Shown: positions 33,754 through 42,400, counted from the stretch's first letter. The stretch: 64,000 bases of DNA from Mangrovimonas futianensis (GCF_021245805.1 NZ_JAJJNF010000008.1:156305-220304), one strand, 5' to 3'. Numbers and translations are program-made. The notes: a model not told the origin generated them from the sequence alone.

Positions 33754-35154
33754 ATGAATTCATACGATGTAGCTGTAATAGGTTCTGGACCTGGTGGTTA
33801 TGTGGCCGCAATACGATGTGCCCAACTAGGAATGAAAACTGCTATCATAGAAAAATATTCCACACTTGGTGGTACCTGCTTAAATGTAGGATGTATCCCG
33901 AGTAAAGCGCTTTTAGATTCGTCCCATCACTATGAAGATGCTGTCAAGCATTTTGAAGACCACGGAATTGATATTCCAGGCGAAATCAAAGTCAATCTTG
34001 AAAAAATGGTTGCTAGAAAACAATCGGTGGTAGATCAAACTACGGGCGGTATTGATTTCTTGATGAAGAAGAATAATATAGATGTTTATCAAGGTATTGG
34101 AAGCTTTAAAGATGCAACCCATATCGTTATTTCAGGAGAGAAGGAAGAAGAAATTGAAGCTAAAAACACGATTATCGCTACAGGAAGTAAACCTTCAAGT
34201 TTACCATTCATAAGCATTGACAAAGAGCGTGTTATAACATCAACTGAAGCATTGAAGCTTAAAGAGGTTCCAAAACATCTTATTGTAATTGGTGGTGGTG
34301 TTATTGGTTTGGAATTAGGTCAAGTTTACAAGCGTTTGGGAGCTGAAGTAACTGTCGTAGAGTACATGGATCGCATTATCCCAACTATGGATAGCGGGTT
34401 ATCTAAGGAGCTTAATAAAGTGTTGAAGAAACAAAAATTCACCATCAATACATCTCACAAAGTCAAATCTGTTGAAAGAGTAGGAGATGAAGTGGTTGTG
34501 AAGGCAGATAATAAAAAAGGTGAAGAAGTTGAATTAAGAGGAGACTATTGCTTAGTGTCTGTTGGTAGACGTCCTTTTACTGATGGTTTGAATGCTGAAG
34601 CCGCTGGAGTAAAAATCACTGATAGAGGTCAAATAGAAGTGAATGATCACCTTCAAACAAGTGCATCTAATATTTATGCGATTGGTGATGTGGTTAAAGG
34701 CGCTATGTTGGCCCATAAGGCCGAAGAAGAAGGTGTTTTTGTAGCTGAAACTATAGCTGGACAAAAGCCACATATCGATTATAATTTAATTCCAGGTGTG
34801 GTTTATACTTGGCCAGAAGTGGCTGCTGTAGGTCAAACTGAGGAGCAATTAAAAGATAAAGGCATTGCCTTTAAAGTGGGACAATTTCCCATGAGAGCTT
34901 TGGGTAGATCTAGAGCCAGTATGGATTTGGATGGTTTTGTAAAAATACTTGCGGATAAATCTACAGATGAAATCCTTGGGGTACACATGATTGGTGCGCG
35001 TGCAGCTGATATGATTGCTGAAGCGGTAGTCGCTATGGAATACAGAGCTTCTGCGGAAGATGTTTCAAGAATGAGTCATGCACACCCAACATTTACAGAA
35101 GCGATAAAAGAAGCAGCTTTAGCAGCTACTGACGATAGAGCTTTACATGTTTAA
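33754..35154 (+). CDS. lpdA: Dihydrolipoyl dehydrogenase (E3)
   Basis: 466 aa. FAD-binding G-S-G-P-G-G-Y-V near the start, redox-active disulfide G-G-T-C-L-N-V-G-C-I-P-S-K, NAD-binding G-G-G-V-I-G-L-E-L-G, second FAD contact Y-A-I-G-D-V, and the C-terminal dimer region with the catalytic His-Glu pair (H-A-H-P-T-F-T-E). It reoxidises lipoamide in pyruvate and 2-oxoglutarate dehydrogenase complexes. No E1 or E2 genes are beside it, as usual in Bacteroidota. The ATG at 33754 is chosen over 33694, which lies upstream of the promoter box. Confidence 0.95.
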   Translation: MNSYDVAVIGSGPGGYVAAIRCAQLGMKTAIIEKYSTLGGTCLNVGCIPSKALLDSSHHYEDAVKHFEDHGIDIPGEIKVNLEKMVARKQSVVDQTTGGIDFLMKKNNIDVYQGIGSFKDATHIVISGEKEEEIEAKNTIIATGSKPSSLPFISIDKERVITSTEALKLKEVPKHLIVIGGGVIGLELGQVYKRLGAEVTVVEYMDRIIPTMDSGLSKELNKVLKKQKFTINTSHKVKSVERVGDEVVVKADNKKGEEVELRGDYCLVSVGRRPFTDGLNAEAAGVKITDRGQIEVNDHLQTSASNIYAIGDVVKGAMLAHKAEEEGVFVAETIAGQKPHIDYNLIPGVVYTWPEVAAVGQTEEQLKDKGIAFKVGQFPMRALGRSRASMDLDGFVKILADKSTDEILGVHMIGARAADMIAEAVVAMEYRASAEDVSRMSHAHPTFTEAIKEAALAATDDRALHV

Positions 35155-35169
35155 ATAAAATTAACTGTC

Positions 35170-35190
35170 ATTCTGAACTTGATTCAGAAT
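35170..35190. repeat. Short hairpin repeat after lpdA
   Basis: ATTCTGAA (35170-35177), loop CTTGA, TTCAGAAT (35183-35190). A perfect 8-bp stem preceded by TGTC. I recall TGTCATTCTGAACTTG-type sequences as dispersed multi-copy intergenic elements in flavobacterial genomes. The core inserted at the end of dnaK may be a related type. Confidence 0.45.
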
Positions 35191-35194
35191 CTTG

Positions 35195-35227
35195 AAAAAA
35201 AGCACCCAAACGGGTGCTTTTTTTATT
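35195..35227 (+). terminator. Rho-independent terminator after lpdA
   Basis: Stem AAAGCACCC (35199-35207) with GGGTGCTTT (35212-35220), then a T tract to 35224. The A run on the other side makes it potentially bidirectional. Confidence 0.85.
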
Positions 35228-35272
35228 TTATTGGGTTAGATTTAAATTACTTTAAATTAAAACCCAATTGAA

Positions 35273-36022
35273 ATGAATAGATTTCTTACCCTTTGTTTTT
35301 TGTCAATTTTAATATGTTCCTGCTCCAATGAAAAGACTAATGTTTCAGAATTAGTGGTATTTTCAGAAGACAACAACTTGGAATTTATTGAGGTCATAAG
35401 ACCCATAGAAGGTATGATTCTTTGGGATAATAAAAGGGATACTATAAGGACTATTGAAAAGGGTAGTTTTAAATGTAGTCTTGATATAAACAATCCAGAA
35501 GTTATAAGATTGGTTATAGGTGATAAAAGGGTGAAAATGATTATTGAGCCTAATCATTCTTATGAAATTAAAGCATTGGATTCAGCAATTGTTTTTAAGG
35601 GGGATAATGCGAAAGGTAACGATTTATTAAACACTTTACATGGGGCATATAATAACAATTTAGATGATATATTTAAATATGAAAATGATTCTACCGCTGT
35701 TTCGGTGAAACAAAAAATAGACTTTGATAAAAAAAATGAAATTAGTCAAATTGATGCCTTATTAACCCAAAACCTTATTGATAAAGCGTTTTATAATTTA
35801 TTTAAAAACGAAATTGATTACCGTTATGCTGAAAAAATAGTCAATATTGTTTTGTCAAAATCATATAGTGGAGATCTAATCAATGCTGGCTTAGAAAAAT
35901 TGTTAAATGAGACTATTGAAACGCACCCTGTTTCTACGAAAAATCTACCATCTAATTGGAAGGAATATGCTGAATTCGTAATTATTGAAAAAAATCAATA
36001 TGAACAAAAAAAGAAGGTTTGA
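35273..36022 (+). CDS. N-terminal part of a TlpA/thioredoxin-like lipoprotein (frame broken at its end)
   Basis: 249 aa. Lipoprotein signal with the lipobox cysteine at about residue 17 (ICSC). The rest looks like the N-terminal region of flavobacterial TlpA-like lipoproteins: a beta-sandwich (about 25-115) followed by a helical segment. The thioredoxin domain that should follow is encoded in the next frame (-1), and the two frames meet at seven A (36006-36012). The heptamer A AAA AAG (36007-36013) is in the phase required for -1 slippage. Without slippage the product ends 3 codons later. The full protein would be about 484 aa. Sequencing error or a recent mutation cannot be excluded. Confidence 0.7.
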   Translation: MNRFLTLCFLSILICSCSNEKTNVSELVVFSEDNNLEFIEVIRPIEGMILWDNKRDTIRTIEKGSFKCSLDINNPEVIRLVIGDKRVKMIIEPNHSYEIKALDSAIVFKGDNAKGNDLLNTLHGAYNNNLDDIFKYENDSTAVSVKQKIDFDKKNEISQIDALLTQNLIDKAFYNLFKNEIDYRYAEKIVNIVLSKSYSGDLINAGLEKLLNETIETHPVSTKNLPSNWKEYAEFVIIEKNQYEQKKKV

Positions 36023-36729
36023 TTACAAGGGACAGCCTTATTAATTTAAGTGTGAATGGAGGTATAAAGAGATATAAAGAAAGTTTGATTGTAAATAATT
36101 TAAATGGTGAGTTTAGAGAAAAATTATTAGCCTACTATCTTATCTTTTCTACAAAACAAAAGAACTATGAAGAGTATCTAATAAAGTTCTTTGAGAATTT
36201 TAAAACCTCATACCCACATAGTAAATACACAAGTTATCTAGAGCCCGAAATAGATGAAATAAAATATTATCACGAAAAGATTCAAAGAGATTTGCCAACC
36301 ATGGCATCAATTATTGAAAACGAAAATATTAATAACCTGGACGAATTATTGTCAAAGTTTAAAGGTCAAAAGATTTATATTGATTTATGGGCTACATGGT
36401 GCGGCCCTTGTAAGCAAGAATTTAAATCTAACAGGAAAATTGAAAAAATTCTAAAAGAAAACAATTATCAAAAATTGTTTATTTCAATTGATGAAGCGGA
36501 TAAAAAAGAAAAATGGATTGAAATGATAAAGTTTTACGATTTAAACGGTTATCATTTTCTTGCAAACAAGTCTTTTAAATCTCATTTTGCTAATAATTAT
36601 TCTATGTATGAAGGAGGTTATAGTATTCCTCAATATTTATTAATCGATGAACTTGGTAATGTTATTACTAAAAATGCACCAAGACCAAGCCAACCTGATG
36701 AATTAAAAAAACTGCTTACGGTACAATAA
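36019..36729 (+). CDS. C-terminal part of a TlpA family thiol-disulfide oxidoreductase
   Basis: 236 aa counted from TTG 36019, but the natural product is probably the continuation of the preceding gene by a -1 shift. Residues 1-95 are helical and match the middle region of TlpA-like lipoproteins. The thioredoxin domain (about 96-236) has L-W-A-T-W-C-G-P-C (C128, C131) and a cis-Pro strand G-G-Y-S-I-P-Q-Y-L-L-I-D. It would act in the periplasm or outer membrane on disulfides. On its own this part has no signal peptide, so it makes functional sense only joined to the upstream part. Confidence 0.75.
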   Translation: MITRDSLINLSVNGGIKRYKESLIVNNLNGEFREKLLAYYLIFSTKQKNYEEYLIKFFENFKTSYPHSKYTSYLEPEIDEIKYYHEKIQRDLPTMASIIENENINNLDELLSKFKGQKIYIDLWATWCGPCKQEFKSNRKIEKILKENNYQKLFISIDEADKKEKWIEMIKFYDLNGYHFLANKSFKSHFANNYSMYEGGYSIPQYLLIDELGNVITKNAPRPSQPDELKKLLTVQ

Positions 36730-36739
36730 TAAATACGCA

Positions 36740-37456
36740 TCAATATTGCACTAAAACCTCCAAAACATCCTTTTTATAACTCCGACTTATGGTTAAAGAT
36801 TTGTTTTGAATAATGACATAATCATTGGTATATGAATCCATTTTATTTAAAGCCACAATAAAGGATCTGTGAATCCTGATAAATTGCTTTTGAGGTAATT
36901 TGCCTTCCATAGTACTAATGTTCTCACGTGTTACCACCACCTCATTTTCTAAATGGATTTTAAGATAATCACTAAAGCTTTCAATGAAATAAATGGCGTC
37001 AAAATCAATTTTAAGCATTCTACGATCAGATCGTACAAACATAAATTGATTGGTTTCAGGTTCTTTTTTATTTGAGGTAGGGATTGAAGAATAAACCTCA
37101 AAATAAGTGTTGATTGCTTTTAGTATACGCTCAAAGGTTATAGGCTTTAAGAGATAATCCACGGCTTTTAATTCAAAACCTTCTACCGCATAATCTCTAA
37201 AAGCAGTAGTAAAAATGATTTTAGTTTCTGGATTGATGGATTTGGCAAAGGAAATGCCACTTATCTCTGGCATCTGAATGTCAAGAAAAATCAAATCAAT
37301 ATGCTGGCTATTCAGGTAATTGAACGCCTCCATGGCATTTTTGCATTCGGCAACTACGGTTATATTGTCGATTTTAGATAAATGATTCCTAATGATTTCT
37401 CGGGCCATGGATTCATCATCTACAATTAGGCAGGATATGTTATGAGGTTTTACCAT
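36740..37456 (-). CDS. LytTR family response regulator
   Basis: 238 aa. Receiver domain (about 8-120) with D-D-E and the phospho-Asp in L-I-F-L-D-I-Q-M-P-E-I-S-G. The C-terminal LytTR DNA-binding domain (about 140-235) has F-M-F-V-R-S-D, F-I-R-I-H-R-S-F-I-V-A-L-N-K and the final strand I-S-R-S-Y-K-K. It begins 2 nt after the kinase gene stop and forms a two-component pair with it. Targets unknown. Confidence 0.92.
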   Translation of the reverse strand: MVKPHNISCLIVDDESMAREIIRNHLSKIDNITVVAECKNAMEAFNYLNSQHIDLIFLDIQMPEISGISFAKSINPETKIIFTTAFRDYAVEGFELKAVDYLLKPITFERILKAINTYFEVYSSIPTSNKKEPETNQFMFVRSDRRMLKIDFDAIYFIESFSDYLKIHLENEVVVTRENISTMEGKLPQKQFIRIHRSFIVALNKMDSYTNDYVIIQNKSLTISRSYKKDVLEVLVQY

Positions 37457-37458
37457 CT

Positions 37459-38505
37459 TTATAGATTATGGATTTCCAAATGGACTGTGAAGGTGTTGTT
37501 TTCATTTTTGATATTCAAATCGAATTGATCGGGATATAATAAATTTAAACGTTTTTTAATGTTCTCCAAGCCAATACCAGATTTAGACTGGTTGTTATTT
37601 AATGAGCTATTTTCGATATAAAAATTAAGGGTTTTATCTTGGATTGTTATGTTTATTTTGATGCTTAAAATTCCATTAATAATGCTACCATGCTTAAAAC
37701 TATTTTCAACAAAGGGGAGTAGGAGCATGGGGGGGATATTCAAATGTTCATTTTGGATTTGTTTTTCAAAGCTTACCGATAAACTATCGTGAAATCGAAT
37801 TTTCTCCAAATCTATATAATCTTGTATATGCAATAGCTCTTCGTTAATAGGAACACTAGGTTTCTGGATCTGGTATAAGATATAATCCAAGATATTTGAA
37901 AGTTTGATAATCATTTCTGGTGTCGCATCAGATTGTTTTAAAGCGAAGCCATAAATAGTATTTAGCGTATTAAATAAAAAATGAGGGTGAATTTGCATTT
38001 TGAGATAGTGCAACTCCTGCTCTTTAATCTGTAATTGGGTTTCTAGTATTTTTTGCTGAAGGTTGCTGTTAAGTTGCACCTGTCTGAAATTTAACTTCAG
38101 AAGTTTGAAAGCACTTACTACGACCACTACCAAATAAACGGCGACCATCACAAAAAGCAGACTTTTGCTAATTGGGGCCATGTTTTCATAGTTGAAATTG
38201 GACAAATAAGTGAGGCCAAACATAACAGAGAGTACAATAAGATAGCCTGAAATGATTAAGGTATAAATACTGTATAAACCAAATAAGCCATATTTTTTAG
38301 TTATCAAAAAGTCCGGGATAAGCTTGTAAATACTTACGTAAGTGGCGGCAATAGTGATAGGCATTAAGAATAGCGAAAATGAAAGAACATAAGTAAAATC
38401 ATCCGTTCCCACTCCAAAAAAGTAGGTGTAAAACAGAAGCACACCACACCAAAATATGCCGTGTATAAAGAAACGACCTAAGAGTTTTAATAAGGGGAAA
38501 TTCAT
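37459..38505 (-). CDS. LytS-type sensor histidine kinase
   Basis: 348 aa. Four membrane helices in the first 140 residues, then a coiled coil, His_kinase domain with the phospho-His in K-M-Q-I-H-P-H-F-L-F-N-T-L-N, and an HATPase domain with P-F-V-E-N-S-F-K-H-G and a G-I-G-L-E-N motif. There is no periplasmic sensing domain, so the signal is likely in the membrane. Cognate regulator adjacent. Confidence 0.92.
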   Translation of the reverse strand: MNFPLLKLLGRFFIHGIFWCGVLLFYTYFFGVGTDDFTYVLSFSLFLMPITIAATYVSIYKLIPDFLITKKYGLFGLYSIYTLIISGYLIVLSVMFGLTYLSNFNYENMAPISKSLLFVMVAVYLVVVVVSAFKLLKLNFRQVQLNSNLQQKILETQLQIKEQELHYLKMQIHPHFLFNTLNTIYGFALKQSDATPEMIIKLSNILDYILYQIQKPSVPINEELLHIQDYIDLEKIRFHDSLSVSFEKQIQNEHLNIPPMLLLPFVENSFKHGSIINGILSIKINITIQDKTLNFYIENSSLNNNQSKSGIGLENIKKRLNLLYPDQFDLNIKNENNTFTVHLEIHNL

Positions 38506-38690
38506 TAATGCACTATTTCATTAACAATATTAAGGTAAATTTATTGGCAAAAGTTTTTTTGTAGACAAATAACCAGATTAGGAAGGGATTTGACATTTCG
38601 GTTAAAACCGTCTTTAAATTGGTCATCGGTCGCAATTCTATTTTTTGAAGGGATTTACCTTTTAAGTTTGCTAAACAAAATCAAACAAAC

Positions 38691-39113
38691 ATGAATATTA
38701 AAATCTGTGTAGCTATGTTACTTATTTTATCAGGTCCTTTTGTGGATCGTTTTATGGAGGGAGGTCCATTTTTTATGTCTTTAATCTTAATATGTCTTTT
38801 ATTGGCAGCTTTTTTTATCATAAAAGGAGGTTTAGCTCTCAAAACCGAACCCTTAAAAGTTAAAAAATATTTGAGGCTTGTGAGCGATGTGAGTTTACTT
38901 GGTCTGGTATTAGGATTCTTGGGTTCTATTATAGGGATGGTTCAAGCTTTTGACGCCATAGAAGGATTCAATCAAGAATTGAATTCTGCCATGATTGCTG
39001 GCGGACTCAAAGTGTCTTTTTTGACGGCTATTTTCGGAAGTTTTGTCTTTATAGTCTCAAGAATAGGCATCTTAATTTTAAGAAGTTTACAGAAGGCAGG
39101 TCATGTAGAATAA
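38691..39113 (+). CDS. MotA/TolQ/ExbB-like proton channel family protein, stand-alone
   Basis: 140 aa with three or four membrane helices. The C-terminal half has the family pattern G-F-L-G-S-I-I-G-M-V-Q-A-F-D-A-I, then A-G-G-L-K-V-S-F-L-T-A-I-F-G, which is the proton-channel core. It is shorter than ExbB or TolQ and no ExbD/TolR partner is adjacent. The partner or role is not visible. It is followed at once by a bidirectional terminator. Confidence 0.75.
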   Translation: MNIKICVAMLLILSGPFVDRFMEGGPFFMSLILICLLLAAFFIIKGGLALKTEPLKVKKYLRLVSDVSLLGLVLGFLGSIIGMVQAFDAIEGFNQELNSAMIAGGLKVSFLTAIFGSFVFIVSRIGILILRSLQKAGHVE

Positions 39114-39143
39114 AAAAAGCGATCCCAAAGGATCGCTTTTTTT
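39112..39143. terminator. Bidirectional terminator between convergent genes
   Basis: Stem AAAGCGATCC (39116-39125) with GGATCGCTTT (39130-39139), loop CAAA, flanked by an A run (39112 onward) and a T run (to 39143), so it can serve both strands. Confidence 0.85.
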
Positions 39144-39732
39144 ATATTTCTCTCAGTAAATCCCTAATCCGTAATCTACTACTATAATCGTCTTCATTGA
39201 TATCCCTTACAAAGCAGTGGTGACTCAACTCATCCTTTTGAACTTTGATGTTTAATTCTTCAACGGTAAAAGGTCCAAATTCTTCGGAATTTTGAATGTA
39301 GTAAAACTGATGTTTTTTAATAAGTTCAGAAGCCCTTTGCACATATTTTTTGTGTAAAAAGCGTCTTAAATCTTCTTCAGTCTCCAAATCTTCATCATAG
39401 TTTGTTTGGTTCACAAACATAACATAGTCATCAGAGCCTCTCTGGTTCATGACCATCATATCTTGCCCTTTATAATAAATCTTAACGAGCTGAATGCCAT
39501 CTTCACTTTGAATGGAAAGAAAATTGGAATTAATAAAACTCCAGGTTGTTTTGATAGTAGTTCCGCTATCAACAATTTTCAATACGTTATTAGGCTTGAA
39601 TATATAGGTTACTTTCTTGTCATTAATCCCATTTATCAATACCCATTCCTTGTCTTTAAATTGTCCCTCAAAATGTTGGGAATAATCAAAAGGCTCCAAT
39701 GTAGGTAATATTTGAAAAATAGAACTGTTCAT
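39142..39732 (-). CDS. GYF/DUF4339-like domain protein, unknown function
   Basis: 196 aa, no signal peptide. Residues about 10-115 form an unrecognised beta-rich domain (several W, F, Y strands, lipocalin-like in pattern). Residues about 143-196 match the GYF-2/DUF4339 module: F-Y-Y-I-Q-N-S-E-E-F-G-P-F-T-V-E-E-L, normally a peptide-binding fold. The stop codon is inside the bidirectional terminator. Confidence 0.7.
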   Translation of the reverse strand: MNSSIFQILPTLEPFDYSQHFEGQFKDKEWVLINGINDKKVTYIFKPNNVLKIVDSGTTIKTTWSFINSNFLSIQSEDGIQLVKIYYKGQDMMVMNQRGSDDYVMFVNQTNYDEDLETEEDLRRFLHKKYVQRASELIKKHQFYYIQNSEEFGPFTVEELNIKVQKDELSHHCFVRDINEDDYSSRLRIRDLLREI

Positions 39733-39828
39733 TTAAAGTAGAATCAAGAGATGACCTTTCTAATATAATAAGGAATTTTTAAAAAATTTAATCCATTAGC
39801 CTAAACGTATCATTTAAACGATTTTAGG

Positions 39829-40710
39829 TTAAAATTTATTGTTGATAATAATAGAATACGAAGCCGTATGACTATCTTTTTCTTTTAAAGTAATTATTCC
39901 TAGCTTTTCTGATAGCTTTTGATTGGTGTTAATGTGGTCTGCCAACCCTAACCATGGCTCAATACAAACAAAAGGCGCATTGGGTTTGGCCCAAATTCCC
40001 ATGTAAGGCCATCCACTAAATTTAACACTCAAAATGTCACCATTAATTTTGCTCTTTAGAGTGATCACATCCGATTTTAAATCTGTAAAAACCAGAGCGT
40101 CTTTGTTGAATAGGTCTTTTGTTAGCTCAATCGAATTAGGGGTTGTGAAGACGTGTTCGGTTTCCAAATTGTACAAACCATCATAGTTAAGCAATTGGCG
40201 CTTTGAAGATTCCTCATGGTTAAATTCTAAGACGTAATCTTGATAGGTTTCACCTTCAAAAACGGGACACTTAAATGCTGGATGGGCCCCAATGGAAAAA
40301 AACATGTTGCTATCCCCTTTATTGACGGTTTTATAGGTAATGGTTATTTCATTGTCCTTTAGTTCATATGTGATGAAAAAATCAAATTCGAAAGGGTATT
40401 TTTTTCTAGTGTCCTCGTTACTGGTCAATGAAAATGTCAGTTTCGAATTTGATTCTTCCACCAGAGTAAATTGGTCATTTCTTCTCGCAAAACCATGACG
40501 AGGTAATTGGTAGCTTTTACCGTCATGAGTGAAGGAGTCATTCTTTAAACCCCCAACAATGGGAAAAAGAATGGGTGAGATCCCATTCCAAATATTGGAA
40601 TCACCACTCCACATCAATTCTGTATGGGATTTTTGACCTTTTATACTACTAAGTTCAGCACCAACTGGATTGACCTGAATTTGAATAAAACTATTTTTTA
40701 AAACCTTCAT
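39829..40710 (-). CDS. Aldose 1-epimerase family protein
   Basis: 293 aa. Galactose-mutarotase-like fold. G-A-E-L-S-S-I-K at the N-terminus, W-N-G-I-S-P-I-L-F-P-I-V-G-G, R-H-G-F-A-R with the first catalytic His, I-G-A-H-P-A-F with the second, and C-I-E-P-W with the general-base Glu. It belongs to the subgroup that acts on hexose 6-phosphates or unknown sugars. Divergent from pabB across a 348-nt gap that contains structured repeats. Confidence 0.88.
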   Translation of the reverse strand: MKVLKNSFIQIQVNPVGAELSSIKGQKSHTELMWSGDSNIWNGISPILFPIVGGLKNDSFTHDGKSYQLPRHGFARRNDQFTLVEESNSKLTFSLTSNEDTRKKYPFEFDFFITYELKDNEITITYKTVNKGDSNMFFSIGAHPAFKCPVFEGETYQDYVLEFNHEESSKRQLLNYDGLYNLETEHVFTTPNSIELTKDLFNKDALVFTDLKSDVITLKSKINGDILSVKFSGWPYMGIWAKPNAPFVCIEPWLGLADHINTNQKLSEKLGIITLKEKDSHTASYSIIINNKF

Positions 40711-40729
40711 TTTATCGAAATATGACTGA

Positions 40730-40807
40730 TTTACAGTGTTTAAATGTTTTTCTTATGTAATTTGCAAAATGACCTTTTTCATTAGTAAAAAGGTATTACA
40801 CTGTAAA
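40730..40807. repeat. Nested inverted repeats in the aldose epimerase-pabB gap
   Basis: Outer arms TTTACAGTGT (40730-40739) and ACACTGTAAA (40798-40807), perfect over 10 bp. Inside is a second hairpin ACCTTTTT (40772-40779) with AAAAAGGT (40787-40794). The arrangement looks like a folded RNA or a looped operator. It starts 20 nt upstream of the epimerase ATG on the other strand. Confidence 0.55.
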
Positions 40808-40958
40808 ATTAAGGTATCACGGATAATTAAGATACGAATCAATCTAAAATGTCGTTTTAGTCATTAAATAATTGGAAGAAAAATAATCAATTGAATCAAA
40901 GCTAAAACTTAGGTTAAAAAAGTTATTGTTAGGAAGGTTTTGATATACAAGCGATTAT

Positions 40959-40999
40959 TGTATCCCTTTTCAAGTTTTGGAAAGGGATTTTTCTTTTTA
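40959..40999 (+). terminator. Orphan terminator-like hairpin upstream of pabB
   Basis: ATCCCTTTTC and GGAAAGGGAT form a 10-bp stem (one wobble) around AAGTTTT, with a T-rich tail TTTTTCTTTTT. It points in the plus direction although no plus-strand gene precedes it. The preceding plus gene ends at 39113 with its own terminator. It could end a small RNA or attenuate pabB transcription. Confidence 0.55.
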
Positions 41000-41058
41000 G
41001 AATTTAAACTTGTAGACTCTCCTATTTATTTTGAAATTTGTTACCATAAATTGGTTGC

Positions 41059-42354
41059 TTGAGAAGTCACGTTACATATCAATTAGAGGAGCTAGAAAGC
41101 TTCAAAAAAAAGCTTTTAAACTGGAGTTTGAGGTTTAATGAAATTTCATGGTTGGATTCAAACAATTATATTGAGAAATATTCAAGCTATGATGCTCTCC
41201 TAGCAGTCGATGCCATGTCTTTTTTAAAGACGGACAGTATGAATGCTTTTGAAAAATTAAAGGCTTATCAAGAAAACATTCAGGATTGGATGTTTGGTTA
41301 TTTGACTTATGATTTAAAAAATGATATTGAGGATCTAAAATCTGATAATTTAGACCAATTGGAGTTTCCCGATTTGTATTTTTTTCAACCAAAGAAAATT
41401 ATTTTAATCAAAGGAGAGCAAGTTGAATTTCTTTACGCTGAAGTGTTTGCAGGTGAGGTTGAAAGTGATTTTAGGGCTATCAGTCAAACTTCTGAAACTT
41501 TGTCAAACCATACAGTTGACGAACCTGTAAGAATCAAGTTGAGAATCCATAAGGATGAATACTTTGATAAGCTTTCTCATATTTTAGACCACATTCATAG
41601 AGGCGATATTTATGAAATGAATTTCTGTCAGGAGTTTTATGCCGAACAGACCCTAATAAATCCGTTAGAAACATATTTTAAGTTGGATGCCATTTCAAAG
41701 CCGCCATTTGCTAGCTTTTTAAAAATTTCAGATAAATACCTGATGTCAGCATCACCAGAGCGTTACCTGAAAAGATCTGGGAGTAAATTAACTTCGCAAC
41801 CTATTAAAGGTACAGCCAAAAGGTCAAAGGATTCAGAAGAAGATCAAGCTTTGAAAAAAGGATTGAAGAAAGATGAAAAAGAGCGGAGTGAGAACATTAT
41901 GATTGTGGATTTAGTTCGTAATGACTTATCCAAAACAGCTATAAAAGGGAGTGTGAAAGTAGAGGAATTGTGTGAGGTTTATACATTTCCACAGGTGCAT
42001 CAAATGATTTCTACCATTACTTCTGAAGTCCCAGAAAGCCTCAACTCTGTAGATTTGATTCAATCAGCATTCCCCATGGGGAGTATGACAGGGGCTCCTA
42101 AAGTTTCGGCTATGAAAATTATTGAAACATATGAAGAAACGAAAAGAGGTCTTTACTCGGGTGCTGTAGGTTATTTTAAACCGAATGGAGATTTTGATTT
42201 TAATGTGGTCATTCGCAGTATTCTGTATAATGAAAGTCGCCAATATGTATCCTATTCTGTGGGAGGTGCCATCACGGCTAAAAGTGATCCCCACAAAGAG
42301 TATGAGGAATGTTTGGTAAAAGCCAAGGCCATGAGGGAGGTTCTGGAAGGTTAA
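41059..42354 (+). CDS. pabB: Aminodeoxychorismate synthase component I (anthranilate synthase component I family)
   Basis: 431 aa, TTG start (the frame is closed by a TAA at 41047, so no ATG is available). Chorismate-binding domain in the C-terminal two-thirds: M-S-A-S-P-E-R-Y, S-Q-P-I-K-G-T-A-K-R with K250, the lysine that marks PabB rather than TrpE (PIAGT), V-D-L-V-R-N-D-L, F-P-M-G-S-M-T-G-A-P-K and R-S-I-L-Y-N. Makes 4-amino-4-deoxychorismate for folate. The glutaminase partner PabA is not in the window. The gene may be regulated by the hairpin 60 nt upstream. Confidence 0.85.
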   Translation: MRSHVTYQLEELESFKKKLLNWSLRFNEISWLDSNNYIEKYSSYDALLAVDAMSFLKTDSMNAFEKLKAYQENIQDWMFGYLTYDLKNDIEDLKSDNLDQLEFPDLYFFQPKKIILIKGEQVEFLYAEVFAGEVESDFRAISQTSETLSNHTVDEPVRIKLRIHKDEYFDKLSHILDHIHRGDIYEMNFCQEFYAEQTLINPLETYFKLDAISKPPFASFLKISDKYLMSASPERYLKRSGSKLTSQPIKGTAKRSKDSEEDQALKKGLKKDEKERSENIMIVDLVRNDLSKTAIKGSVKVEELCEVYTFPQVHQMISTITSEVPESLNSVDLIQSAFPMGSMTGAPKVSAMKIIETYEETKRGLYSGAVGYFKPNGDFDFNVVIRSILYNESRQYVSYSVGGAITAKSDPHKEYEECLVKAKAMREVLEG

Positions 42355-42392
42355 ATGTAACCGATATTACATAATTCTTACTTTTCATGCTG

Positions 42393-42400
42393 TATATTTG
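42393..42400 (+). promoter_or_regulatory. -7 promoter box directly before tilS
   Basis: TATATTTG fits TAnnTTTG and ends 4 nt before the tilS ATG at 42405, so a transcript from it would be leaderless. tilS may also be read from pabB. Confidence 0.45.
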
